Shown: positions 15,168-21,017 of the stretch, one piece after another
Position numbering within the stretch: position 1 is the stretch's first letter
Layout: the number at the start of each line of letters is the position of its first letter
DNA from: UMGS1668 sp035447605
Lineage (GTDB): Bacteria; Bacillota; Clostridia; Oscillospirales; Ruminococcaceae
Direction: 5' to 3'
Assembly (NCBI GenBank): GCA_035447605.1
Contig: DAOTHJ010000028.1
Location: 1-21,017 of the forward strand
DNA length: 21,017 nt
Translations under genes and position numbers: made by a program
Notes under the pieces: model-generated
Told to the model about the DNA's origin: nothing
What the model saw: the letters and a program-made list of their open reading frames with translations, nothing else
Databases searched by the model: none

Positions 15168-15196
15168 TTTACAATTACCCGATACGGGTATATAAT
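15168..15196 (+). promoter_or_regulatory. Early promoter of the element with palindrome in the spacer
   Basis: TTTACA (15168-15173) and TATAAT (15191-15196) are 17 bases apart. The spacer holds a perfect dyad, TACCCG-ATA-CGGGTA (15176-15190). A further CGGGTA half-site lies at 15213-15218. The motif differs from the three ACACA-type sites, so a second regulator may bind here. Confidence 0.7.
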
Positions 15197-15236
15197 CGAA
15201 ACATACTCAAAACGGGTAGTTATGGAGGCGAAAGAA

Positions 15237-15467
15237 ATGAAGTATCCGAATATTGAAGCAGAAAGGGCCCGCAGAAATCTTTCCTATGAAAGTATGGCGG
15301 AAAGACTCGGAGTTACTCGAAAAACCCTTTACAACTGGATTGTGAGCGGGAAGATTCCGCAAAACAAGATTGAAGACATGGCGGACTATTTCGGCTGTTC
15401 CGTTGATTATCTTCTTTCTCATGAGATCACTTTCAAAAATGCCATAAAGGAGGATGTAAGAGCATGA
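15237..15467 (+). CDS. Cro-like XRE-family regulator
   Basis: This 76-aa helix-turn-helix protein stands first in the plus-strand operon. The HTH is LSYESMAERLGVTRKTLYNW, followed by IVSGKIPQNKIEDMADYFGC and SVDYLL, the usual XRE end. The ATG at 15237 has GGAGG eight bases upstream; the in-frame ATG at 15222 has none. Facing the CI-like gene across a set of operator-like sites, it probably acts like Cro. The stop overlaps the next start by four bases (ATGA). Confidence 0.88.
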   Translation: MKYPNIEAERARRNLSYESMAERLGVTRKTLYNWIVSGKIPQNKIEDMADYFGCSVDYLLSHEITFKNAIKEDVRA

Positions 15468-15679
15468 AGCCGGATCAAAACGACAAGTTGCTTGCGCTGA
15501 TTGCCGCCAATAGCACGCTCTACCATATAAAGGCTGATAACCTGCCGATAAAAATAGGAATAAGCAGAAGTACATATAACAGACGCTTAAAGAAGCCAGA
15601 GACTTTTACAGCCATAGAGCTACGCCGCCTCGGGGAAATTCTTCATTGGAGCAATGAAGAGAAATCTTCATTTATTTGA
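15464..15679 (+). CDS. Small HTH-like protein (71 aa)
   Basis: This is probably a DNA-binding protein. Residues 26-60 (LPIKIGISRSTYNRRLKKPE, then AIELRRLGEILHW) have the spacing of an XRE-type helix-turn-helix with a short third part. GGAGG lies ten bases before the ATG, which overlaps the Cro-like stop (ATGA). In similar elements such second HTH proteins help control lysogeny or excision. The specific role cannot be told. Confidence 0.7.
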   Translation: MKPDQNDKLLALIAANSTLYHIKADNLPIKIGISRSTYNRRLKKPETFTAIELRRLGEILHWSNEEKSSFI

Positions 15680-15700
15680 TTATTAAAGGAGAGATGGTTG

Positions 15701-15895
15701 ATGAGCAGAGAAAAGGAAAATTATCGCGACGAGCTGGAACAACTGCTGGCGTTCTTCGGCGAACGCCGGGTGCTGAGCGTGGTAGATGTAGCGCGCTATA
15801 CAGGCCGAGATCCGCGCTGGTGTAAGCAGGTGTATGACATTGATCCACAGAAAGGAATTACTGTAGTGGCACTGGCCAAACAACTGAGCGACTAA
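15701..15895 (+). CDS. Small HTH protein, possibly excisionase-like
   Basis: This 64-aa protein starts MSREKENYRDELEQLLAFF. The middle, VLSVVDVARYTGRDPRWCKQ, looks like the recognition part of a winged or MerR-type helix-turn-helix (VVDVARYTG), with VVALAKQLSD at the end. The size and place in the operon would suit an excisionase, but there is no family-level match I can vouch for. The ATG at 15701 follows AAAGGAG by nine bases; a TTG at 15698 is directly before it. Confidence 0.65.
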   Translation: MSREKENYRDELEQLLAFFGERRVLSVVDVARYTGRDPRWCKQVYDIDPQKGITVVALAKQLSD

Positions 15896-15920
15896 GCGGC
15901 AGGGGAGGCGGTAAAAAGGG

Positions 15921-16136
15921 ATGGGAAAAGAGATGGAAGCTCAGAAATGGAGAGCAAAAAGGGAGCTAATCAAAAAAATAGCCCGTGAACTGCTGGAACA
16001 GTGCTCGGGCTACGGGTTCACGTATTCGGATGTTGAACAGATATGCAATGAGGTTCGGATCGGAGCGAAGGATCTGGCGTTCATTCATCCTCGTGGAGTA
16101 CGCGGAATAATCCAAAACAGGAGTGTAAAAGCATGA
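15921..16136 (+). CDS. Hypothetical protein (71 aa)
   Basis: I do not recognise this gene. The product is helical and basic at the start (WRAKRELIKKIARELLEQCS), then GYGFTYSDVEQICNEVRIGA and a basic tail. GGGGAGG lies ten bases before the ATG at 15921; an in-frame ATG at 15933 is an alternative. The stop overlaps the DUF3846 start as ATGA, which supports a real operon member. Confidence 0.65.
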   Translation: MGKEMEAQKWRAKRELIKKIARELLEQCSGYGFTYSDVEQICNEVRIGAKDLAFIHPRGVRGIIQNRSVKA

Positions 16137-16486
16137 GAACCAACAGAAGCGACATTGCCGTGCTGCTCTACCAGATAGGGGAAGCGCCGAGACCGAAATT
16201 CATCCCCAATACGTTGGAGGCCATGCAGGAGCTGGTCGGCGGATACATAGAGACCGTGACGCTGGAGGACGGGCTTATCCTTGTCTGCAACGAAGAGGGC
16301 CGCATGAACGGCCTGCCGCCGAATGCTTCGGTAACAACCAGATACGGTCAGCAGTATATCTACGGAGATTTCTTTATCTGCCGAGGCGAGGGGGACGAAT
16401 TCTCCGGTCTGCACAATTCGCAGGAAATGCTGGATGCCATGGATTATGTGACGGAAAGGTACAAGCCGGAAAAACGGAAACTTTGA
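16133..16486 (+). CDS. DUF3846 family protein
   Basis: The 117-aa product matches the DUF3846 pattern found widely on phages and plasmids: IPNTLEAMQELVGGYIETVT, then ILVCNEEGRMNGLPPNASV, then YGDFFICRGEGDEFSGL. The biochemical function is unknown. It starts at the ATGA overlap with the gene before it. The stop codon lies inside a 16-base palindrome, and the AbrB-like gene follows after 37 bases. Confidence 0.82.
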   Translation: MRTNRSDIAVLLYQIGEAPRPKFIPNTLEAMQELVGGYIETVTLEDGLILVCNEEGRMNGLPPNASVTTRYGQQYIYGDFFICRGEGDEFSGLHNSQEMLDAMDYVTERYKPEKRKL

Positions 16487-16504
16487 GCATGCTCAAAATG
16501 AGCA
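16482..16504. promoter_or_regulatory. Overlapping palindromes, possible operator
   Basis: TTTGAGCATGCTCAAA (16482-16497) is a perfect 16-base palindrome. Its right half also forms TGCTC-AAAAT-GAGCA (16490-16504), so the same bases can pair in two ways. It ends 19 bases before the AbrB-like start. Confidence 0.4.
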
Positions 16505-16523
16505 AAAGAAGGAGAGGACAAAC

Positions 16524-16826
16524 ATGAAAGCCACAGGCATTGTCAGAAAGCTGGATCAGCTCGGGCGCGTGGTACTACCCATGGAGCTGCGGAGGACGCT
16601 CGACATTTCGGAAGGTACCCCTTTTGAGATCAGCGTCGAGGATGACGCTATCATTTTACATAAGTACAAGCCGGGCTGCTGTCTGTGCGGAAGCGCAGAT
16701 GAGTTGCTTCACATCGGGGAACGGCTTATCTGCAAAAGCTGTGCGGAGAAGATTGCCGCCGGGCTCGCCGCTGAAACACAGGGAAGCAGGGAAGCCAGCA
16801 CCGGGGAGGCTTCCCATGCGGAATGA
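16524..16826 (+). CDS. AbrB-type regulator with zinc-knuckle tail
   Basis: This 100-aa transition-state-type regulator has a swapped-hairpin AbrB domain in the first 48 residues (TGIVRKLDQLGRVVLPMELR, then FEISVEDDAIILHKY). A possible zinc knuckle follows: C52-x2-C55 and C70-x2-C73 in CCLCGSADE and LICKSCAEK. The Cys pairs are known in part of the SpoVT/AbrB group. GGAGAGG lies upstream of the ATG at 16524. The last 11 bases overlap the next gene. Palindromes just upstream might be its own target, which is a guess. Confidence 0.88.
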   Translation: MKATGIVRKLDQLGRVVLPMELRRTLDISEGTPFEISVEDDAIILHKYKPGCCLCGSADELLHIGERLICKSCAEKIAAGLAAETQGSREASTGEASHAE

Positions 16827-17274
16827 CGGAACGCTGATTTTTGCGCTGCTGGTATTTTTCATCCTCTATGTCTTTTTCTATGGGATCACCGCGGATGCCA
16901 TGGAGCTGACGCCGGAGGAACGGGAGACGGTTGCCTCCGCGGTCTATGCCGAGGCCGGCGGGGAAGACGAGACAGCCATGGAAATGATCGCCCAGTGCAT
17001 CCTGAACGGATGCGAGCTGGAAGAGATGCGGCCGGCGGAGCTGCTGGAAGCATATCAGTATACGTCATGGAGGCCGGAGCCCTCGGAGACTGCCTTTGCC
17101 GCGGTTGATGCAGTATTCATAGACGGCGAGCGCCCGATTGAGGGAACGCCGCTGTATTTCTATGCCGGAGACCGGATCAACAGCCCTTGGCATGAGAGCC
17201 AGGCGTTTCTGACGGAATACCGGGGGATCCGATTCTTTATGCAAGACGAGTCGTCCGTGGGGGCCGGGAAATGA
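16816..17274 (+). CDS. SleB-type cell wall hydrolase, membrane-anchored
   Basis: This 152-aa protein has an N-terminal membrane or signal segment (LIFALLVFFILYVFFYGITA) and then a hydrolase_2/SleB-like domain. The catalytic region is AVYAEAGGEDETAMEMIAQC, with the conserved Glu after AVYA. The distal FYAGDRINSPWHESQ region has the position of the family's second block. Known members cut spore cortex or wall glycans by lytic transglycosylation. The ATG at 16816 follows GGGGAGG by six bases and overlaps the AbrB-like gene. Its presence among early regulatory genes of a mobile element is odd; wall opening for transfer or superinfection are possible reasons. Confidence 0.78.
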   Translation: MRNDGTLIFALLVFFILYVFFYGITADAMELTPEERETVASAVYAEAGGEDETAMEMIAQCILNGCELEEMRPAELLEAYQYTSWRPEPSETAFAAVDAVFIDGERPIEGTPLYFYAGDRINSPWHESQAFLTEYRGIRFFMQDESSVGAGK

Positions 17275-18128
17275 GGATCGCAAGAGTGTTCCCTCGAAGA
17301 ACGAATGCAACACCGATGGACGAATTTGCATTCACCGATGCCCCTCCGCTGCTTACCCTGCCTGAGATTGATGAGGTACATGTCAGTGTGGCGTTTACAT
17401 ACGATCTTCCGCGGGCGGAATGGCTGGCCGAACAGTGGGAAGTCTGCGGTGTCCCGGTCAAAATGGGCGGGCCCGCATTCAACGAGCCGGGAGGGGATTT
17501 CGTCCCCGGAATGTACCTTAAGCAGGGCTATGTCATAACGTCGCGCGGCTGTCCAAACCACTGTTGGTTTTGTGCCGTACCAAAAAGGGACGGCGGGCTG
17601 CGGGAGCTTCCCATTACAGACGGCCATATCGTACAGGACGATAACTTGCTTGCATGCAGCGAGTCTCATATCAAAGCCGTATTCGAAATGCTCGGCAAGC
17701 AGAAAGAGCGCGCAATATTTTCCGGCGTGCTTGAAGCAAAGCTCTTGAAACCGTGGCATGTAGAAAAGCTGAGAGAAATCAAGACGGCGCGTCTGTATAT
17801 GGCATACGACACGCCGGACGATTACGAGCCGCTTGTTGCCGCGGGGAAAATGCTTGCGGAGGTTGGATATGATTTCGCGAGCAGGGTTCCGTGTTGTTAT
17901 GTCCTGATCGGATACCGGGGCGATACTTTCGAAAAAGCAGAAAAGAGGCTGCATGAAACCATCAACGCCGGATTTGTTCCTTATGCCATGTTATATCGGG
18001 ATGAGGCTGGGAAAGTGGATCCGGAATGGAGCAGCTTCCAAAGGCTATGGGCACGTCCGGCGATCATTACCGCAAGGGAAAAGGATGAAATAGAAAAAGC
18101 CGCCCATCCGGACGGCGGGAAATCATAG
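17271..18128 (+). CDS. Radical SAM protein of element, B12-type layout
   Basis: This 285-aa radical SAM enzyme has its 4Fe-4S cysteines at 94, 98 and 101 in SRGCPNHCWFCAVPKR, the CX3CX2C pattern. Before it, residues 30-75 (PEIDEVHVSVAFTYDLPRAE then VKMGGPAF) resemble the start of a cobalamin-binding Rossmann half, but the domain is too short to be complete, so B12 binding is doubtful. The rest (FSGVLEAKLLKPWHVEKLRE, ARLYMAYDTPDD, CCYVLIGYRGDTFEKAEKRL) follows the radical SAM barrel. The reaction is unknown; related proteins occur on phages. It overlaps the SleB-like stop by four bases. Confidence 0.85.
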   Translation: MRIARVFPRRTNATPMDEFAFTDAPPLLTLPEIDEVHVSVAFTYDLPRAEWLAEQWEVCGVPVKMGGPAFNEPGGDFVPGMYLKQGYVITSRGCPNHCWFCAVPKRDGGLRELPITDGHIVQDDNLLACSESHIKAVFEMLGKQKERAIFSGVLEAKLLKPWHVEKLREIKTARLYMAYDTPDDYEPLVAAGKMLAEVGYDFASRVPCCYVLIGYRGDTFEKAEKRLHETINAGFVPYAMLYRDEAGKVDPEWSSFQRLWARPAIITAREKDEIEKAAHPDGGKS

Positions 18129-18144
18129 GTCTTGAAGGTCGGCG

Positions 18145-18175
18145 GCGGGGAATGTCGTTTTCCACATTGCCCCGC
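18145..18175 (+). other. Intergenic hairpin
   Basis: Stem GCGGGGAATGT and ACATTGCCCCGC (18145-18155, 18164-18175) has 11 pairs with one bulged G. There is no T-run, so it is not an intrinsic terminator. It fills the 94-base gap after the radical SAM gene and may adjust downstream expression or stabilise mRNA. Confidence 0.5.
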
Positions 18176-18222
18176 AGGATCAACGCCCACGCTTTGGAAC
18201 ATGAAGAAAGGAAGAGCACAAA

Positions 18223-18393
18223 ATGAAAATCACAATATCCGGGAAGACGCCGGAAGTCGACGCTGCCGTAAAGCAAATTGAAACTCTGGATCCGATTGGA
18301 GATGCCCTTTTTATCGCGTCCATCAAGACGGATCTGTTGAAGAACAACAAGGTGGTTGTGATGACCGACGAAGCGCCGCAGACGACGCTGTAA
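18223..18393 (+). CDS. Hypothetical protein (56 aa)
   Basis: This short gene starts MKITISGKTPEVDAAVKQIE and ends VVVMTDEAPQTTL. It has no Cys, no membrane segment and a beta-alpha-beta look. AAAGGAAG lies before the ATG at 18223. The next gene follows after 19 bases in the same direction. The gap between longer genes, the ribosome binding site and the sensible codon use support it. No family is recognised. Confidence 0.62.
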   Translation: MKITISGKTPEVDAAVKQIETLDPIGDALFIASIKTDLLKNNKVVVMTDEAPQTTL

Positions 18394-18412
18394 ATCGGAA
18401 AGAGGACAAGCC

Positions 18413-18619
18413 ATGAAAGAAGGACCATGCAAGGGCTGCCCGGAGCGAAGGCGGGCCTGCTGGCAGATCTGCGAAAGGTACCGCGTATGGAAGGCCGAAG
18501 CCGAAAAGGAAGCGGAATATAACCGGGAACTCCAGCGACAGGAAAACGAGGACTTTGCTCATAGAGCGCTGCCGGTGCTGCTGCATAAGTGGAACCTTCA
18601 GAAGAACGGGAGGCGGTGA
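18413..18619 (+). CDS. Hypothetical Cys-rich small protein (68 aa)
   Basis: The N-terminus has four cysteines in CKGCPERRRACWQICERY, a likely small metal-binding knuckle, followed by a long charged helix (about 25-50). Proteins with this beginning are common in Clostridia prophages but lack a known function. GAGG is seven bases before the ATG at 18413. The stop lies within the ribosome binding region of the next gene. Confidence 0.7.
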   Translation: MKEGPCKGCPERRRACWQICERYRVWKAEAEKEAEYNRELQRQENEDFAHRALPVLLHKWNLQKNGRR

Positions 18620-18624
18620 GAACC

Positions 18625-18789
18625 GTGCAAAGGATAAAGGATTACATAATTGAGCACGAGCCGTTCGGCAAGGTCGGGCTCATAGGAATATTCGCGGCGG
18701 GCATCTTTGAGGACAATCTCCCGGTGGCGGCGGTGGTCGCGTCGGCGAGCTTCCTGCTGCTGGAGATTCAATATCACATGGAGTATTAG
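18625..18789 (+). CDS. Hypothetical small membrane protein (54 aa)
   Basis: From the GTG at 18625 the product is MQRIKDYIIEHEPFGKVGLI followed by a hydrophobic stretch (GIFAAGIFEDN, then LPVAAVVASASFLLLEI). One or two helices are possible. The site GGGAGG is 11 bases before this GTG. A GTG at 18616 sits too close to it, and the ATG at 18589 lies inside the preceding gene without a site. No function is suggested. Confidence 0.5.
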   Translation: MQRIKDYIIEHEPFGKVGLIGIFAAGIFEDNLPVAAVVASASFLLLEIQYHMEY

Positions 18790-18863
18790 GGCTTTCATGC
18801 CCTGCAGAGCGGAGGGACGGGCTCTCCACCGTGCAGACCATAAAAGCGAAGGAGGAATGAAAT

Positions 18864-19274
18864 ATGCCGCCTCATTACAAAAGGCAAGACGCCTGGCTTC
18901 ATGCGAGATCCCTTGACCCGGTCAAACGGGATTACCGGACGGCGGAGGATAAGCGCCGGGACAAGCTACATCGCTGGCTGCGGCTGGATATGTCGCCGCT
19001 GGAAACCGTGGAGGGAGACCCGATCAACCGGGAGCGAAGAAGCGACAGGGAACCGGCACTTGACTGGAGCAATTCGACCGTAAGAGAACGGGCGGCGGAA
19101 TGCGTCCGGCTTCTCGGAGCCGGAACGCCGGACAAGCTTGATGCGCTTGAGCAGGATGAATTCGAGAGCTGGTTCCGGGAGCAATGGGATGCCTATATCA
19201 TTCGGAAGACCGCGGAGAACCTTGACCGCTTGCACCGGATGCAGAAGTGGGAGGCCCGCCGGTACGGTACATAG
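18864..19274 (+). CDS. Hypothetical charged protein (136 aa)
   Basis: I do not recognise this gene. It is highly charged, with many Arg, Asp and Glu, helical, and without Cys-pair or membrane segments. Recognisable stretches are REPALDWSNSTVRERAAECV and WDAYIIRKTAENLDRLHRMQ. GGAGG lies before the ATG at 18864. A hairpin-capable segment (about 18799-18836) stands in the short gap upstream. Position before the replication gene suggests an accessory role, which is only a guess. Confidence 0.62.
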   Translation: MPPHYKRQDAWLHARSLDPVKRDYRTAEDKRRDKLHRWLRLDMSPLETVEGDPINRERRSDREPALDWSNSTVRERAAECVRLLGAGTPDKLDALEQDEFESWFREQWDAYIIRKTAENLDRLHRMQKWEARRYGT

Positions 19275-19386
19275 GCCGGCAGAAAAAAGACCGTGAAAGT
19301 TTGCAGGGAAACGCCTGTTTCGGGGAAAGCCGGCAGGCATGAAAAAGCAGCAGGACGGGGCAGACTCAAGCCCTTTTTTATCCCTT

Positions 19387-19401
19387 GTAAACTCAATTTA
19401 C
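19387..19401 (+). other. Small hairpin upstream of the HUH gene, candidate origin part
   Basis: GTAAA-CTCAA-TTTAC forms a five-pair stem in the 158-base gap before the replication protein gene. The AT-rich surroundings follow a direct repeat GCCGGCAG (near 19274 and 19328). HUH proteins nick at hairpins near their own gene, so it is a candidate origin, unproven. Confidence 0.3.
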
Positions 19402-19432
19402 TTTCGGACGGAAGAAGAGGGAGGACTGTTCT

Positions 19433-20293
19433 GTGATCTGGATACGACATACGGAATACCTGAGAAACAGAGCGGTCGTCCGGGAGTACCCGGCACCAGC
19501 CTACGACCGGAACCATCAGAGACCGAAGCGGAAAGGAAAAACCACACCGGAGCAAGAACACTGGAACGACATTTATGCAAGCTGGAAACTCCGTGCAAAG
19601 ATTGCCTGTAACTTCGACGCGAGGAAGGATCTCTTCGTCACGCTGACGCATAAGCCGAAGACCACTGAAGCGGAGGCAAAAGAAGCTCTGCGGAAGTTCC
19701 TGCGGATCATGAGAAGAAGAAGCAGGGGCTTCAAGTACATAGCGGTCACGGAGAAGCAAGGCGTATGGCACCATCACCTTATTATGAATCATGCGGACGA
19801 TGAGACGGTAGAGGAGATCTGGATGGAACTCACGGGCTGCAGCCGGATCTGCTGGTCGAAGCTGGATGACAGCGAGGAGTACTTTGATCTTGCATGGTAC
19901 ATGATCACCGGGGAGAAGCCGTCAAGGAAGGACGATCCGGAACCTGACGAGGCGGAGAACGCGAAGAGGCCCCGGAAGCGCGGTCAGCGGCGCTGGAGCT
20001 GTTCGAAGGGTTTGCTGGAACCGGTGACAACGGATGAAGTCTTTTTGCGGAAGATGAACCGGAAGCCACCGAAGCTTTTCGGCGATATTGGTTACAAGGT
20101 GATCCTTGACGAGACAAAAGTGGACCGGCTGGGTTTCGAGCACCGGACGGTAGAATATCGCTGGTGCGGAAAAGGAAAACCTCCGGTCTACAGGTTGATA
20201 GAGAAAAACAAAAGACAGGAAAAGAGGGACATGCATGAAAGAATACAAACTGCCGAAGGGGACGGCGGAGCGGATCCGGGCGGAAGCTGCTGA
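19433..20293 (+). CDS. HUH replication initiator, G2P/ORF2-like
   Basis: This 286-aa protein looks like a rolling-circle replication or relaxase-type endonuclease. Motif 1 is LFVTLTHKP (about 68-75). The metal-binding motif is VWHHHLIMNH (His 113-115) after FKYIAVTEKQG. The candidate nucleophile is Tyr156 in FDLAWYMITGE, in the usual helix. Basic tracts (KRPRKRGQRRW) follow. The start is a GTG at 19433, eight bases after GGGAGG. The C-terminal 20 residues overlap the next gene in another frame. Such proteins are found on integrative elements and filamentous-type phages, so the element may have a circular replicating form. Confidence 0.82.
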   Translation: MIWIRHTEYLRNRAVVREYPAPAYDRNHQRPKRKGKTTPEQEHWNDIYASWKLRAKIACNFDARKDLFVTLTHKPKTTEAEAKEALRKFLRIMRRRSRGFKYIAVTEKQGVWHHHLIMNHADDETVEEIWMELTGCSRICWSKLDDSEEYFDLAWYMITGEKPSRKDDPEPDEAENAKRPRKRGQRRWSCSKGLLEPVTTDEVFLRKMNRKPPKLFGDIGYKVILDETKVDRLGFEHRTVEYRWCGKGKPPVYRLIEKNKRQEKRDMHERIQTAEGDGGADPGGSC

Positions 20294-20975
20294 GGTGCTG
20301 GAATTCTGTACCGGGCTTCCCATGGACGGGGGCTTTGCTGTACAAGCCACACAGGAGCTGCAAGAAACCATCCGGGCGGCGGAGCAGGGTACCAATGAAA
20401 AACCGGGAACCTGCCATACCGGAATCTCCACGGGGGAGACCATGAAGCGCTGCTGCGGCACCTGCGAATGGTACTGGGCGGTTAATCCACAAAGCACGGA
20501 GAAACATTGCGTCAAAGAATATGATCCGTCCGCTTGTATGGAGTGCAGGAACTGGGAACCTCGCGGTACGGAAGGAGAACCCGGAAGAAACGATGATGAG
20601 CCGCAAGAGACCATCCGGACGGCGGAACAGGGAACCGGGGAGAAGGAAACCGTCTATCTGGCCGGGAGGATCACGGGGGATCCGTGCTATTTTTCGAAAT
20701 TCTATGCCGCCGATCAGAAGCTGAAGGCCGCAGGCTTCATCGTTCTGGATCCGGCGATGCTGCCGGGCGAGGGATTCTCGCATGAAGCCTACATGCGTAT
20801 GACGACGGCCATGCTGGATGAATGCAGTGCGGTGTGCTTCCTGTCAGATTGGAGGGAGAGCCGCGGGGCGATTTATGAGCACGCCCGGGCGACAGTGCTC
20901 GGAAAGCGGATCTTCTATTTTGATGAATGGAAGGACGAAAAAACAAAGCCATCCCCAACAAAAGAGATGGCATGA
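20235..20975 (+). CDS. Modular protein with C-terminal DUF4406 domain
   Basis: This 246-aa protein has three modules. Residues 1-65 are helical with no known fold. Residues 70-110 carry cysteines (RCCGTCEWYW, CVKEYDPSACMECRNWEP), probably a metal-binding knuckle. Residues 138-235 form DUF4406, a deoxyribosyltransferase-like Rossmann fold (VYLAGRITGDPCYFSKFYAA, GFIVLDPAMLPGEGFSHEAY, CFLSDWRESRGA). Catalysis on nucleotides is suspected for the fold but unproven. Linkers QETIRAAEQGTNEK and QETIRTAEQGTGEK repeat on each side of the Cys module. The ATG at 20235 lies within the upstream gene's end, with GAGGG nearby. The stop overlaps the next start. Confidence 0.8.
   Translation: MKEYKLPKGTAERIRAEAAEVLEFCTGLPMDGGFAVQATQELQETIRAAEQGTNEKPGTCHTGISTGETMKRCCGTCEWYWAVNPQSTEKHCVKEYDPSACMECRNWEPRGTEGEPGRNDDEPQETIRTAEQGTGEKETVYLAGRITGDPCYFSKFYAADQKLKAAGFIVLDPAMLPGEGFSHEAYMRMTTAMLDECSAVCFLSDWRESRGAIYEHARATVLGKRIFYFDEWKDEKTKPSPTKEMA
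20361..20636 (+). repeat. Direct repeats flanking the Cys module (20361-20393, 20604-20636)
   Basis: Two 33-base segments match at 29 positions and encode the QETIR(A/T)AEQG linker. They lie 243 bases apart in the same frame. Recombination between them would remove the cysteine module without breaking the frame. Confidence 0.75.
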
Positions 20976-21017
20976 ATATGGTTACGGGAACATTCCCCAA
21001 AAAGGACCGAAACGGGG
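20972..21017 (+). CDS. Start of next gene in the element (partial)
   Basis: The ATG at 20972 overlaps the preceding stop as ATGA and opens MNMVTGTFPKKDRNG before the window ends. The overlap pattern used throughout this operon supports a real start. Too little is present to name it. Confidence 0.5.
   Translation, partial: MNMVTGTFPKKDRNG

Noticed and set aside
16540..16815. A longer start for the SleB-like protein inside the AbrB-like gene
   Set aside because: The extra residues are out-of-frame AbrB sequence; the ATG at 16816 has a good ribosome binding site and opens on a membrane segment.
19339..19611. A 90-codon plus-strand ORF overlapping the HUH gene
   Set aside because: Most of it overlaps the HUH gene in another frame and there is no ribosome binding site. 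Its first 30 codons in the gap are not enough to support it.

Overview
The window reads as a chromosome segment of a spore-forming, moderately GC-rich Clostridia member, probably Oscillospiraceae-like. The support is a spoIIGA-sigE pair with clear sigma-E similarity, strong GGAGG-type ribosome binding sites, frequent TTG/GTG starts and a Firmicutes-style tRNA and gene complement. The taxonomic call is inference; no rRNA is present.

Chromosomal part (1 to about 13260). On the minus strand lie ftsX (cut by the window edge) and ftsE (division ABC-type complex, stop/start overlap), a CdaR/PucR-type regulator with a good promoter, and a UgpC/MsmX-type sugar-importer ATPase with its own terminator. 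A possible 53-aa minus-strand ORF follows. Then comes the plus-strand sporulation operon spoIIGA-sigE, which ends tail to tail with tspO; the two genes share the tetranucleotide TTAA for their stops. tspO is preceded on the minus strand by a small three-helix membrane protein, and its Shine-Dalgarno sequence sits inside a perfect hairpin. A disordered Pro/Glu/Ser-rich protein, a YtcJ-type amidohydrolase, a truncated copy of that amidohydrolase's 3' end, a membrane-anchored EEP-family phosphatase/nuclease, a split transketolase (two subunits) and a four-helix membrane protein follow. The amidohydrolase and transketolase genes are each preceded by a related leader of about 100 bp that carries a TATAAT box, a palindrome and a 3' hairpin whose two arms differ together between the copies.

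Integrated element (about 13261 to beyond the right edge). tRNA-Pro(GGG) and its terminator are followed at once by a convergent tyrosine integrase and a CI/LexA-like S24 repressor on the minus strand, then a divergent plus-strand train of small genes. These are a Cro-like HTH protein, two further small HTH-like proteins, a 71-aa unknown, DUF3846, an AbrB protein with a zinc-knuckle tail, a membrane-anchored SleB-type hydrolase, a B12-style radical SAM protein, several tiny unknowns, an HUH replication initiator (G2P/ORF2-like) and a DUF4406 fusion protein. Many neighbours overlap by 4 bases (ATGA), so this is probably one early operon driven by the divergent control region at 15077-15196. No capsid, terminase, conjugation or right-end att site is visible, so prophage, satellite and integrative mobilisable element remain open.

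The most unusual points are the paired structured leaders, the tspO hairpin, the amidohydrolase partial duplication bracketed by two near-identical terminator stems, a possible CTG start for the EEP gene, and the radical SAM/SleB/HUH combination in the element.
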